24,275 nt of DNA from Balamuthia mandrillaris (Eukaryota > Discosea > Longamoebia > Balamuthiidae), in the NCBI GenBank assembly GCA_031835245.1, contig JAVKOQ010000609.1, positions 1 through 24,275 of the forward strand, given 5' to 3'. This document shows, one piece after another, positions 1-9,439 of this stretch; positions within the stretch are counted from its first letter, which is position 1, and every line of letters starts with the position of its first letter. Position numbers and translations under genes: made by a program. Under the pieces are notes generated by a model. The model was not told the origin of the DNA and did not search any database. It saw only the letters and a program-made list of their open reading frames with translations.

Positions 1-452
1 GCGGAAGTTGTGGCATGTGCTGGGTGGGGCCGGAATCGCTCTGTCTTATGAGTGGTGGCTGTCGTGGGGACAGTGCTCGGCCCTTTTGGGCATCCTTTTT
101 CTTGGCTTGGTTTTGGTGGAAGTCGGAAAGAGTCACAAGAGCAACCTCTCCACCATAGTGCTGAAGATATCCAGCCCGCTGCTGCGCAAGCATGAAGTCA
201 CTGGCTTAAGTGGGTCCTTCTACTTTATGTTTGGTTGTCTCGTTGTGGTCCTACTATTCCCTAAGTATATTGCAGTACTTTCCATCTTGCTCCTGTCTGT
301 TGGTGACCCAATCGCCTCTGCAGTCGGGTATGCTTTTCTCGTTTCTCATTTCTCATTTCTCATTTCTCTTTCTCATTTCTCTTTCTCATTTCTCTTTCTC
401 TTTCTCTTTCTCTTTCTCTTTCTCTTTCTCTTTCTCTTTCTCTTTCTCTTTC

Positions 453-499
<47 letters not shown>

Positions 500-1212
500 G
501 TTTCTTTGTTTCTCTCTCCTCTCTCACTCCTCCTCCTCACTCACTCACTCCTCCTCCACTCCTCACTCACTCACTCACTCTCTCTCTCACTCACTCACCA
601 CTCATCCTCACTCCCTCTCCTTACTCACTCTCTCTCTCTCTCTTTTGTCTCTTTCTCTTTTATTATTTCTCTTTCTCTTTTCTCTTTCTCTTCTCTTTCT
701 TCTCTTTCTCTTTCTTTCTCTTTCTCTCTTTGTCTCTTTGTTTCTCTCTCTCTCCTCACTCACTCACTCCTCACTCTCTTACTCACTCACTCACTCACTC
801 ACTCACTCACTCACTCTCTCTCTCTCTCTTTGTCTCTTTCTCTTTTATTATTTCTCTTTCTCTTTCTCTTTCTCTTTGCTTTTTTTGTTTTCTAATTTTA
901 CTTTATTTTATTTATTTCAGGATATTTTTTGGAAAGTTCTTTAAGTTATCAAATGGAAAGTCACTTTTAGGTTTTTTTGCTGGTTTTTTATGTAATATAC
1001 TTGTTGCATATTATTATTTAAATACCATTAGTACAAGGTTCTTTACTATCAATATAAATTTGTTATTTATATTGATTGGAGCTTTGACTGCAAGTTTGAC
1101 TGAAGTATTAATTTCATGTACACGACCAAGACCCTTTCCTTGGGATGATAACTTTGTTATTCCAATAGTTACAGCTATTATATTATCATTGTATAATTTT
1201 TTTACAATATAA
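1..1212 (+). CDS. CTP-dependent lipid kinase, DGK1/SEC59/phytol kinase family (5' partial)
   Basis: Membrane kinase family that uses CTP to phosphorylate a lipid alcohol (diacylglycerol, dolichol or phytol); the substrate cannot be told here. Exons are 1-327 and 921-1212; the join completes a Gly codon and keeps frame. Visible family motifs are RKLWH at the very left edge, GDPIASAVG ending exon 1, FFGK plus NGKSLLG opening exon 2, and DDNFVIPI near the C terminus, with several hydrophobic membrane segments between. No ATG precedes RKLWH and the frame is open to base 1, so the N terminus lies outside the window. Exon 2 is about 26% GC (75 of 292 bases) against about 56% in the first 180 bases of exon 1. 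The family call is firm. An ER location is inferred from the family. Confidence 0.8.
337..895 (+). repeat. Pyrimidine microsatellite filling the kinase intron
   Basis: The 593-nt intron (328-920) is almost wholly C and T on the coding strand. A near-perfect TTTCTC hexamer array spans about 389-475, CACT arrays lie around 536-600 and 781-816, and CT runs lie between. A composite block at about 495-682 recurs at about 727-878: TTTGTTTCTCTC, then CACT units, then CT units, then a shared TTTATTATTTCTC core. This suggests segmental duplication on top of slippage. It is the longest intron in the window. Confidence 0.9.
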
Positions 1213-2258
1213 CATTCACTTCTTTTATTATAATTATGATAATCATGTACTTAACTAAATATAATAGAACCAAAAAACAAGTGTTGTTGACATCATTTTA
1301 TCCTGAATCTTGACTTACAAATACTGTGTTGGAAAACAAACAAGTCATGTCATTATGACTTCCTGTTGACACTCTCCCTGAATACCCCAAATTCTCTCAC
1401 CCCTTTTTATTTTCCTTTTTCCTGGCAACACATTCAAAGTACACACTTTGGTCCACACCTCTTTTTCATGTAAATAAACCCAGAGTCGCTTATGTGCCAT
1501 CCCTTTCTTGATCCACAGGGTTATTCCCTATTAACAACTGGTTTTAGTTTGATTTTTTGACCACATAAAGCATAAATTTGTTAGTGCATCCAACTCTTTT
1601 AATCCTTGAGGTTGGATTCATCAACAAGGCCAAAATGTATTATCCAAAGAAAGAACAAGAAACAAAGGGTATCAAGAGAATAAGGAGCAATGTGAAGAAA
1701 ACAAAACTGAATAAAAGAAAAAAGAGAAGAAAACAACAAAATAAAAGGAAGAAGCCTAATGATGTGGCAGTAAGTGATTGGCCCTTATTACAGATGTCAA
1801 TAAGAAGAAAAGCAATGGAAGGGAGCAACAGAGTTTATATTGAGAGTAATTCTCAACAGTGTCCCTAAAGCTGTTTTCCTTTCAACGTTGTTATTGTTCA
1901 TTAGTTGAATTTAACCTTAGAAATAAAAGAGTCAATAATAAGACATGAAGTGTATTTAAAAGAATAAAAAAAGGACAACTTTTGGTTTAAAACTTCTCTT
2001 TGATTGTCAATATTTCAAAAAATTGTAAAACATGTAACCGGATTGCAGGCCACACTGGTGTTTTCTAAAGCACTTTGGAATCAATAAGCTACACTATAGG
2101 AACTAACTTTATTTTTTAAAATAAAACTGTACCTTTTTTTTCCTTTTTTAAAACAAAACTTAAACATTGAACGTCGTAGGTGAAGGAAGCACAACCTATT
2201 AGTGTGGTTTGCAGTTTCAAGCTCCAAAAAAAAGTAGCAGACGGAAAAATACAGAAAG
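1213..2258. other. AT-rich intergenic spacer with a Lys/Arg-rich small ORF
   Basis: About 1 kb of AT-rich sequence between the kinase stop and the SMN start. AATAAA at 1473-1478 could serve the kinase transcript. An open frame at 1635-1868 (+, ATG start) would encode 77 residues. It is very rich in Lys and Arg in the middle, with a less biased tail containing SDWPLLQM. I do not recognise it. Poly-purine AT-rich DNA gives such frames by chance, so I do not call it a gene. Nothing else could be supported here; the SMN promoter and 5' UTR should lie at its right end. Confidence 0.55.
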
Positions 2259-3214
2259 ATGCAAGGACCGGAGGACTCTTCTTCTTGGGTTGCATTATCC
2301 CTCGATAAGGTACCAAAACAAATAAACGTAAATTCTAGTGAATAACTAACAGTAAATCCTCACCGGCAGGAAGCATGGGATGACACCGAGCTCGTGTCTG
2401 CCTACAACAAGGCTATAAAGTATTACAACGTACGTTCGCGCAGCACCCCTTTTTTTGTCTTTCTCGCTTTGTCTAACGTCTGCCGCAGGAAAAACATGGT
2501 GCAGGGAAGGAGGAACTTGCCAGTGCTAGTTCCCCTTCTTTGGTGCCAACGCGCACCACTCGACTCACGCCAAATAACAAGAAAAGAAGAACCTCACAAC
2601 GCAAACCCACCCCCTCATCCGTACCCTCCTCTCCCCTGGCACCGCAACCAAAAGAGACCAATCAGATCCAGCCTTCTCCTTCTCCTTCTCCGGCTGCTTC
2701 CTCCTCCTCTTCCTCTGTTGATTCATCCCTCACCAACGCTGCCACTGATAGCAGCGATACTGCAGCATGGCAACAACAGTACAATAGTGGCTTTTACTAC
2801 TACCCCTCCTCCACTTCCTCCGCCCACTCTCACCACCAGCTCACGCCTCCTTCCATTTCAACAAGCACGATGCCCCCTGTCTCATCGTTATCTCCTTCTT
2901 TCCCTCCATTTCCTATCCCTTCCTTTCCTTGCAACACACCCACAACGAACGAAAGAGCAGGAGGAGAAGGTGGGATGAGGCTTGATAGCCAGGAACTAGG
3001 CAGTTTGTTGATGGCCTGGTACTACTGCGGTTATTTTACGGGCAGATATCAAACCTTGCGTGAGGCTGCATCTTATCCACCGCAACCTCCAGCACCTACC
3101 CACTCAAATGTTACTGCAGCGCCCTCTACCACAACCACAACAATTACGAGCACTGGTTCAAAAAAGAGGCCATTCCCTTCCCCTTCCTCTGATGCTGACC
3201 ATCACCCTAAGTGA
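2259..3214 (+). CDS. SMN1: SMN (survival motor neuron) homologue without a Tudor domain
   Basis: SMN oligomers with Gemin2 load Sm proteins onto spliceosomal snRNAs. Exons are 2259-2309, 2370-2429 and 2489-3214, all joined in phase 0 with introns of 60 and 59 nt; 278 residues. Residues 18-37 match the Gemin2-binding helix (AWDDTELVSAYNKAI; human SMN has IWDDTALIKAYDKAV). Residues 207-224 match the C-terminal YG box used for self-association (LGSLLMAWYYCGYFTGRY). The roughly 170 residues between are Ser/Pro/Thr-rich and disordered-looking, with a short basic stretch (NNKKRR), and contain no Tudor fold. About 54 low-complexity residues follow the YG box. Both diagnostic ends are present, so the assignment is strong. 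The ATG at 2259 is the first in frame with the Gemin2 motif. Confidence 0.88.
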
Positions 3215-3281
3215 GAGAGAGAGATTGCATAATGTATATGCACTTATAGACAGAGTCAAATGTAAATGAAGGGCAGGTGAG

Positions 3282-3304
3282 GGCCTTTAATAAGAATAAA
3301 GGCC
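3282..3304. terminator. Putative two-way poly(A) signal hairpin between convergent genes
   Basis: GGCCTTTA (3282-3289) and TAAAGGCC (3297-3304) are perfect inverted repeats around a 7-nt loop. The plus strand reads AATAAA at 3295-3300, 81 nt after the SMN stop. The minus strand reads ATTAAA at 3291-3286, 39 nt after the ankyrin gene stop. One short element could serve both transcripts. The sequence is directly visible; the function is inferred. Confidence 0.45.
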
Positions 3305-3329
3305 TCTCTGAACTCTTTTGTAAAGCGTG

Positions 3330-5469
3330 TTAGAAAGAACGAGCAACTAGAACTGCCGCAATTAGCACCACAACGTACAACCAAAACGTTGGGCTGACCA
3401 GTTGCTTGTGGAAAGGTATTGGACAACCACCACTTGTTGCTTGCTTTGCTGGGAAGTAGTTGGTGGAAGGAGCAGAAGTGGTATGTGAAGATGTTTGTAC
3501 TGTGTGGTCCTCATGTCTAGCTTTGTTACTTGCTGGAATGCCATTCTCCTTGTTCTCAACGATGCCTGCGTTGGTGGTCTTCTTTCCAAAGAAGAAAGGA
3601 CATTGGGCGACATCTCCACTACTTGGATGACCGCTTGGCATGAATGGCACCACAGCTTCTTTGTCGTTATTGTTGCTTTTCTTCTGTGGGGTACACGGTT
3701 GGAGTTGGTGATCGTTGTCGCTGTCAGTTTCACTCTCGCTTTCGCTTTCTGTCTCGGTATCCTCCTCATCCAATTTGTCATGTTTACAATCGTCATCATC
3801 AATTGGTCGCAGTTTTCGTGGCTGCAGTTTCAGAAAAGGACAAGCTCCTCTCCGTTCCTCTTCTTCAAGAGCTGTGATTGTGAACTTTAGAGGAGAAGAG
3901 GCAACAAAGAGAAAGACAAAGGGAGGGGTGAAAAAGACGCGTGTACCTTTCTTCTGTTCTAAGCGATACTTTTCTCTGACGTTTAAAATTTGTGGAACGT
4001 CGTCAGTTGTGAGAATTGCAGAGTCAGAGTCATCGTCATCTTCCACATGGGTGGCCAATTGGGTCAGCTCCTTATCTGTCATAGAAAGCAACTTAGAGAG
4101 ATCTTTTGGTAGGCTATGTCTGCAACTGTGCACCACTATTATATTTGTATCGTTGTCATCATTGTGAATAAGTTTGAAACTTGGAGAAGATTGGAGGAGG
4201 GTTACATTTCAACAACGCGCTGAAAGCGGAAGAAGCATATTCAATGGCACGTCTTTTGTCCTTGTTTGCGATAGTGAGAGAGGCTCCCTCCCTCACCAGA
4301 ATGTAAGCGATGCCCTCCTGCACTGGTGATATCGGATAGTTGTTGCTAAATAACCTTTGCAATTGAACTTACCAACAGCCAGACAAATGATGAAATAGTC
4401 AGAGAAAAATAGACCAAAAAGTGAAAGGCTCATTCTTGCTTACTTTGGAAAGCGTGGTGTAAAGCTGTGTCTCCCATTTTGTCCTGTTGATTGATGTTGT
4501 GGCGCACCGTCTCTTCGTTTAGCAACAACTTCAGGAAGGCTTCTCTCTCCGTTGCAGCCGATAACATTAGTGGCGTTAACATATCTTTTGCGATTGTTGT
4601 ACAGATTAATCTTTTTAAACAACAACCTTATTCATTTTTAAAAAGAAAGGAATAGAGTAACAAACCATCGTCCACAGGGTTCAAGTCAAGATCTGGTTGG
4701 CGCATGAGGACGGTTGCAAGAGAAGGGTGCCCATTGCTACAACAAACATGCAACGGGGTTTGCCCTTTGTAGTTTCTCGCGTTCACGTTAATAATACCCC
4801 CTTTTCGTTGTGTCTTTGGCTTTTGCAGCAAAACAGCCAACACTGGTCCGCACTCTGCCCGCGAACAAGCGAAGTGAAGTGGCGTGTACCTGGATTCCCA
4901 TACAACAATCATGCACGTAAGGATAACAAGAAGAACAACGTGAACAAGAAGAGCTAGAAGTGTAAATAGAGAAATGAATCAAAAAGAGGAAAGAAAGGAA
5001 GCACTAGTAGTACCCGGTATAAACATCGCTGGAGGAAGCGAGGTTGATGTCAGCCCCGGCCTCCAACAGCAGTTGAACGAGAGCAGCATCATTCCTCCGA
5101 ACTGTGAAATGGCAATTATTGTTTGACGGTTCGAACGTTACCGCTACTTTTTCTGCGAACACATCAAAAAAAAAACTCCGTACCAGCGTAGTGCAAGGCG
5201 GCACAGCCTTCTTCCTTGTCAAGTCGGTTGATGAAGCTCTGCGCCACACCCTCATCCGCTTTTTCGGCAACGGCCCGCAACAAGAGAGCAACGATGGCGG
5301 GGTGTTGCCGCTCCACCGCCAAATGGAGGGCCGTTCTGCCTTTTTCGTCTGTGCACGGGTTTTCGAAGGCACGTCCGGGAAGCCGCTGAAGCAGCTCCTT
5401 CACCTGGTCCTCCCCTCCCTTCTGCGCCACCAACAACAAATCCGCTTCCAACTGTGCTTCTTCTGCCAT
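3330..5469 (-). CDS. Ankyrin-repeat, tail-anchored protein with three Cys-Pro motifs
   Basis: Seven exons on the minus strand: 5469-5184, 5101-5014, 4889-4666, 4584-4444, 4367-4206, 4135-3947 and 3871-3330. They sum to 1632 nt, or 543 residues. About six ankyrin repeats fill the N-terminal half; visible repeat cores are GRTALHLA, AALHYAV, YTPLHFA, QTPLHVCC, LTPLMLSAA and DTALHHAF. The C-terminal exons carry acidic Glu/Ser/Asp stretches and Cys-Pro motifs at about C374 (GACPF), C454 (QCPFFF) and C513 (GGCPIPF). A hydrophobic segment at about 525-540 (FWLYVVVLIAAVLVA) ends four residues before the stop region, typical of a tail anchor. The likely site is the cytosolic face of the ER or another membrane. 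No enzyme domain is seen, and the partner is unknown. The fifth exon's acceptor (TAAG) is weak but is the only one that keeps the repeat frame. Confidence 0.78.
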
Positions 5470-5615
5470 GCAGTACGCTACGTTTTTTTGTTTTGGTGTT
5501 TTCTGATGACGACACGAGAGCCGGCCTTGGTTTTGTTCGTGTCGTCATGTGCTTCCATGTGTCGACGTGATATATCCTCTTGGTCAAAAGCCAGAGAAGG
5601 CAGGAAAAAGCCGCA
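5470..5615. promoter_or_regulatory. Divergent promoter, ankyrin gene / PTAR1
   Basis: These 146 bp separate two start codons facing away from each other. They hold a perfect 12-bp inverted repeat, ATGACGACACGA at 5506-5517 and TCGTGTCGTCAT at 5537-5548, with 19 nt between. Each arm contains a TGACG core of the bZIP half-site kind. GTCGAC lies at 5561-5566. No TATA box is evident. The structure is visible; a regulatory role is inferred from position. Confidence 0.5.
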
Positions 5616-7381
5616 ATGGAGGGAGCGTTCACGAGGAAGAACTTGGCTCTGAATGATGGAAGGGCGGCTGGCCGTGGCAGGATTGAGCTCACCGAGTCAG
5701 AGGTAGAATCCGCATTCGTTTACTTAAACTCGCTTTTTCAGCAGGACCCGCTCATGTGCGCTCCCTTTTCTCCTCACTCCTCTTTGGTCCTCTCATACGG
5801 TTTTGAAAAAAAAAAAGAGATGAATTGGGATTTGTTACAGACCCCTCTGCTTTTGTCAAAAAGGGCAACGGCGGTGGAAGCAGCACGGCAGAAGAGTCCA
5901 CAGAGAAGAAGACTCCACTACGCATTCCACAGGATTTATTCTACTGTGAGAATCACAAGCTGGGCATCTGCTTTGATGTGATACCCTCTCTCTACCGCTT
6001 CGCACAGTCCATCCTTACGAGGACCAAAGCGGAAGTGCAGCGTACCGCGAATAGCGAGCAGGAGCACCTTGCCGCAATGCGCACCCTGTTGCACTACTCA
6101 ACTCGCACTGTACTTCTCATCAATGCTGAGAATTACTCTGCTTGGAACGTTAGGTTGGTTTCTCCTGTTCTTTTCTTTCTCGTTCTTCCTCTCGCCGTGT
6201 AAGCGCGGTCCTGAAAAAAAAAAACCAAAAAACAAAGGAAGGAACTGTTGAGCGAAGGTCATTTGGGGTTGCTTACCGAGCTACAGCTGCTGAATTTGGT
6301 CTTCACCAAACATCCAAAGAGCGGTGAGGCATGGGGCCATCGTCTCTGGTTGCTGCAGCAGCTGCTGCTCTACTGGGCCGTCCATGTTCCTTCGCAACAA
6401 AACTTGGGAGGTGCTAAAGAAAAGAAAGAAGAGGATCAACTGGTTACATTGTCGTTAGAAGAGAAAGTGGAGGACGAACTGGAGAGGTGCATGCGAGTGG
6501 CGGAGATATACCCAAAGAACTACCATGCGTGGAGTCATCGCACTCACATGATTTACCTGTTGAACGCGGCGCAGACGAGGAGGGATCTGGATGGGGATCA
6601 CAGGATGGAGGGGTGGGTCAGGCGGCATGTCTCCGATTACTGCGGCTTTCATCAGAGGCAGACGTTGTTGCTACAGTTGATGAGGCTGTGTGGCTTTCGT
6701 TCGGAGTCTTATAAGAGAGAAGACCTCTTTCAAATTGCACATCAGCATCGATGCAGTCAACGACGCGTGAGCGTAGGAGAAGAAGAGAAGGAGGATGAGG
6801 GTGACATTGCGGATTGTGTGTTGCGATGGAGGAAAGAGTTTTGGTTGTGTAGAAAGTTGCTGTTGTTGTATCCTGGACACGAAGCGTTGTGGCAGCATCG
6901 ACGCTTTTTGTTTTGGCATTGGCATTGCGAGCTCAAGCCACAAGTTCCCCCCCACCATCTCTGTTCTTCTTCAGGCATGACCAATCACGCAAAAACAGAA
7001 GAGGAAGAAGCCAAGAAGGAAAGTAAAGAGAAGTTAGGGTTGGAGGATCCAAAGACGGAAGCCGCAAGAGAAGATGAGCTAGGATGGCCAAAGGTAGAGG
7101 AGGAAATGCGCTTAGCGCAGGAATGCATGACTGATGCTGATGTGGAACGATTCCAACGGCAACGTACGTTGGCCGCCTCTTATCTAGTTTGGGTCTTGGA
7201 AACAAGTCGTCAGCGGAAGAAGGAAGGAGTAGCCAGTCAACATAGCGATAAAGAAGAAAAGCAGAAGAAAGAGGAGAAGCAAGAACGACGGCAAATGGAG
7301 CTCGATACGCTGGCGTTCTTGGCGAAGAACGATCCTATTCATGCCAACCTTTGGAGGGCTAAGCTTGCTCTTCTGCGATAG
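5616..7381 (+). CDS. PTAR1: PTAR1, protein prenyltransferase alpha-subunit repeat protein
   Basis: In animals PTAR1 is the alpha subunit of geranylgeranyltransferase type III, pairing with RABGGTB to modify SNARE Ykt6 and FBXL2. Five prenyltransferase alpha repeats are visible: NAENYSAWNVRKELL, HPKSGEAWGHRLWLL, YPKNYHAWSHR, YPGHEALWQHRRFLF and DPIHANLWRAKLALL. VSDYCGFHQRQ also matches human PTAR1. The last intron is 6154-6237, ending in an A-rich AAAG acceptor; the join restores AWNVRKELL. The first intron is uncertain. One option is 5800-5840 (41 nt, GTTTTG donor), giving 546 residues. The other is 5756-5880 (GTGCGC donor, GAAG acceptor), giving 518 residues. Both keep frame; the second has better-looking sites. 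A charged Glu/Lys-rich insert of roughly 100 residues lies between repeats 4 and 5. Confidence 0.87.
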
Positions 7382-7467
7382 AAAGGAGGAAAGAATGAAG
7401 CAGGAAGAGATTACTTTAAATGATGTTGAAGTTAAAGTTTACAAAAAAATAGTTGAGATAACTAGCA

Positions 7468-7882
7468 CTAGTCTTCGTTGGGCCAAGCAGCTAAATCACC
7501 CGCCTCGAAACGTTCTTCATCAAAGTAAGTGGCCTCCACCACTCTCTTTGCAAAGAATCTCCCATTCAAATTATTCCGTGCTGTCAAAAAAAAAAAAAAA
7601 ACACGGAAGCAAAGAGAACGGAGAAAGGAGGGTTAACACAAAAGCAGCAGAATAAAGAATAATAACGACGAACCTCGTTCAGCAGAGTCACAATCCTCAA
7701 ATTGGACAAAAATGCGCACAGCCTTTTGGGGTGGCACGGACGGATCCTTTTCCTCGTGAATTTCACAGCGGCGTACTTTGCCAAACTTAGTGCACTCCTC
7801 CGCTGTCTCTGGAGCCAACTCCTCGTCAACGTCTCCTGGTCCCACCATGTTCTTTTTGTTTTAAGAGATGTGCAACAGTAAG

Positions 7883-7938
<56 letters not shown>

Positions 7939-8186
7939 GACAGAGAGACAGAGAGACAGAGAGAGACAGAGAGACAGAGAGACAGAGAGACAGAGAGACA
8001 GAGAGAGATGTACACGAAGTAAGACCACGCGCGTTCTAGCGTCTTTGGTGCGACTGCGTTTGGGCGGTGGTTCGGCAGCTATTATGAGGCTGTGACCTGT
8101 GTTCATTTTTTTGTGTAATAATGGCTTCTTTATTCCATCGCCTCGTTTTCCCAATCCTTTATTCAAGAATACATCTTGTTAATGAA

Positions 8187-8224
<38 letters not shown>

Positions 8225-8936
8225 CCTGAAAACGAAAAGGGTTAAACATACCTTGTCCTTCATTCCATCCCATTTTCTTCATCATACGTTCAGCAACCGT
8301 ACCCACTTCAGCTCCACCAGTAGCAGGAGCAGGAGCAGGAGCAGAAGTAACAGGCTCATCACCATAGGAATACGCAAAAACAGCAGGAGCGGCCGCAGCA
8401 GGAGCTTGCTGGCCACTCAGCCGAGCTCTTCGAAGGTATGCCTCCTCTCCTGAGATATTTAGTTGTGGCGATGGTGCTTCTTCTGCTTCTGGTGGCGCAA
8501 ATGGTGGTGGCGCCGCTTCAAAGGAAGGCGGAGGAGACCATCCCCCCCGATCTGTTTCTTTATACGTGGAGTCTGTTGTGCATAGGCGTTGGGTTGAGAC
8601 AACCGAGAACAGCACAGAAGTATGGATAAAACCAGGAAGTACCTCCAAAGCGTCTTTCATCTTCCTCTTCATCATAGCGTTGGTGCTGCTGTTGCCTGAA
8701 CTGACGCCGTTGACGTTCCTTGAGGCATTCCTCATAGTCGTTGGGGCGAATAGGGTCATATGGGTCCTCTACGTCTTGTGGTATCAGCGGCAGCGACGCC
8801 GCTGTTGAAGCGGGTGCCGTTGGTGCTGCTGTTGTTGAAGGAGTGGGAAAAGGTGTGGCAATAGAAGAGGAAGAAGGCTTTCATCAGAACTTGTTAGTAC
8901 AGCAAAAAAAAAAAAAATTAGATAGGAGAGGGAGAG

Positions 8937-8976
<40 letters not shown>

Positions 8977-9439
8977 GTGGTAGGGGCTGAGGAGTGGTTG
9001 CGAGAAGGAGCTGCGATCGTAGCTGCAGAGTGGGTACGAGAGATTTGGCTTTGCATGCTCTGCATGCGTTTCTTTTTGAGGAGCACGCTCTGGGCAAGGG
9101 CATTGATGGAGGGAGGGACATCTTTACCAGCACCCAACCAACCAACCGCTGGCGACGACTTGGCCTCTGCGGCTGTTTTTGGGAGAAAGGGGAAAAACAG
9201 CCGCATGTTAGCGTCCCTTCGAAAAGTGAAGAGGAAGAAAGAAGGAAACGTCTCCCAAGCTTACATGAAGAAGGCAGCTGCGGAGCAGCAGGGCTGGTTG
9301 CGGTCGCAGTAGTGCTACTTGCCTTGGGAGAGGCAGTGATAGATGTGGTGGTGTTGTTGGCGGAGCTATTGGGAGTGGAAGCGGCAGCAGCTCCCCCGCT
9401 GTTCTTTGGCGCCGGCAGGTCCGAGTAAAGCCCAAACAT
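7468..9439 (-). CDS. RBM17: SPF45/RBM17 splicing factor (G-patch plus UHM)
   Basis: SPF45 acts in 3' splice-site choice and binds SF3B1 and U2AF through its UHM. Seven exons: 9439-9265, 9172-8976, 8877-8643, 8572-8252, 8156-8014, 7851-7674 and 7580-7468; 1362 nt, 453 residues. Family marks in order: a Ser/Thr/Ala-rich N terminus; VGWLGAGKDVP; the conserved DPYDPIRPNDYEE followed by a charged helix; ISGEEAYLRRARLS; a G-patch across exons 4 and 5 (MGWNEGQGLGKRGDG, about residues 294-330); and a C-terminal RRM starting VVLLRNMVGPGDVDEEL. The UHM signature Arg-X-Phe is present as R424-F425-F426 in NGRFFAKR. Three of its introns carry CT microsatellites on the sense strand. Intron 2 has a yeast-like TACTAAC ahead of its GAAAG acceptor. 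It converges with PTAR1, with 86 nt between the two stop codons. Confidence 0.93.
7891..8009 (-). repeat. GA/CT microsatellite in SPF45 intron 5
   Basis: Pure GA dinucleotides on the plus strand at about 7891-7930, then interspersed CAGAGA units to 8009. On the SPF45 sense strand it is a CT tract beginning within a few bases of the GTACAT donor. It makes up most of the 162-nt intron. Confidence 0.95.
8188..8221 (-). repeat. GA/CT microsatellite in SPF45 intron 4
   Basis: About 16 AG units on the plus strand, inside the 95-nt intron between the two G-patch exons. Pyrimidine on the SPF45 sense strand. Confidence 0.95.
8943..8972 (-). repeat. GA/CT microsatellite in SPF45 intron 2
   Basis: About 15 GA units on the plus strand. 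On the sense strand the CT run begins directly after the GTACTC donor of exon 2. Confidence 0.95.

Noticed and set aside
330-944. Long open frames made of Leu-Phe, Ser-Phe and Ser-Leu repeats
   Set aside because: They are translations of the TTTCTC and CACT microsatellites inside the kinase intron; the splice join across the intron gives a clean family match.
900-2260. A transposon or other inserted element as the cause of the AT-rich stretch
   Set aside because: I saw no terminal repeats, target-site duplications, transposase or reverse-transcriptase motifs.
3330-5469. Calling the ankyrin protein a heme oxygenase
   Set aside because: Only the tail layout is alike; there is no heme oxygenase helical domain or proximal His motif.
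7584-8015. Minus-strand frame rich in Ser-Leu and Cys-Leu repeats
   Set aside because: Made by the GA/CT repeat in SPF45 intron 5; the real exons on either side join to give VVLLRNMVGPG.
7891-8221. Regular repeats as a CRISPR-like array
   Set aside because: Units are 2-8 bp microsatellite steps without unique spacers, in a eukaryotic intron.
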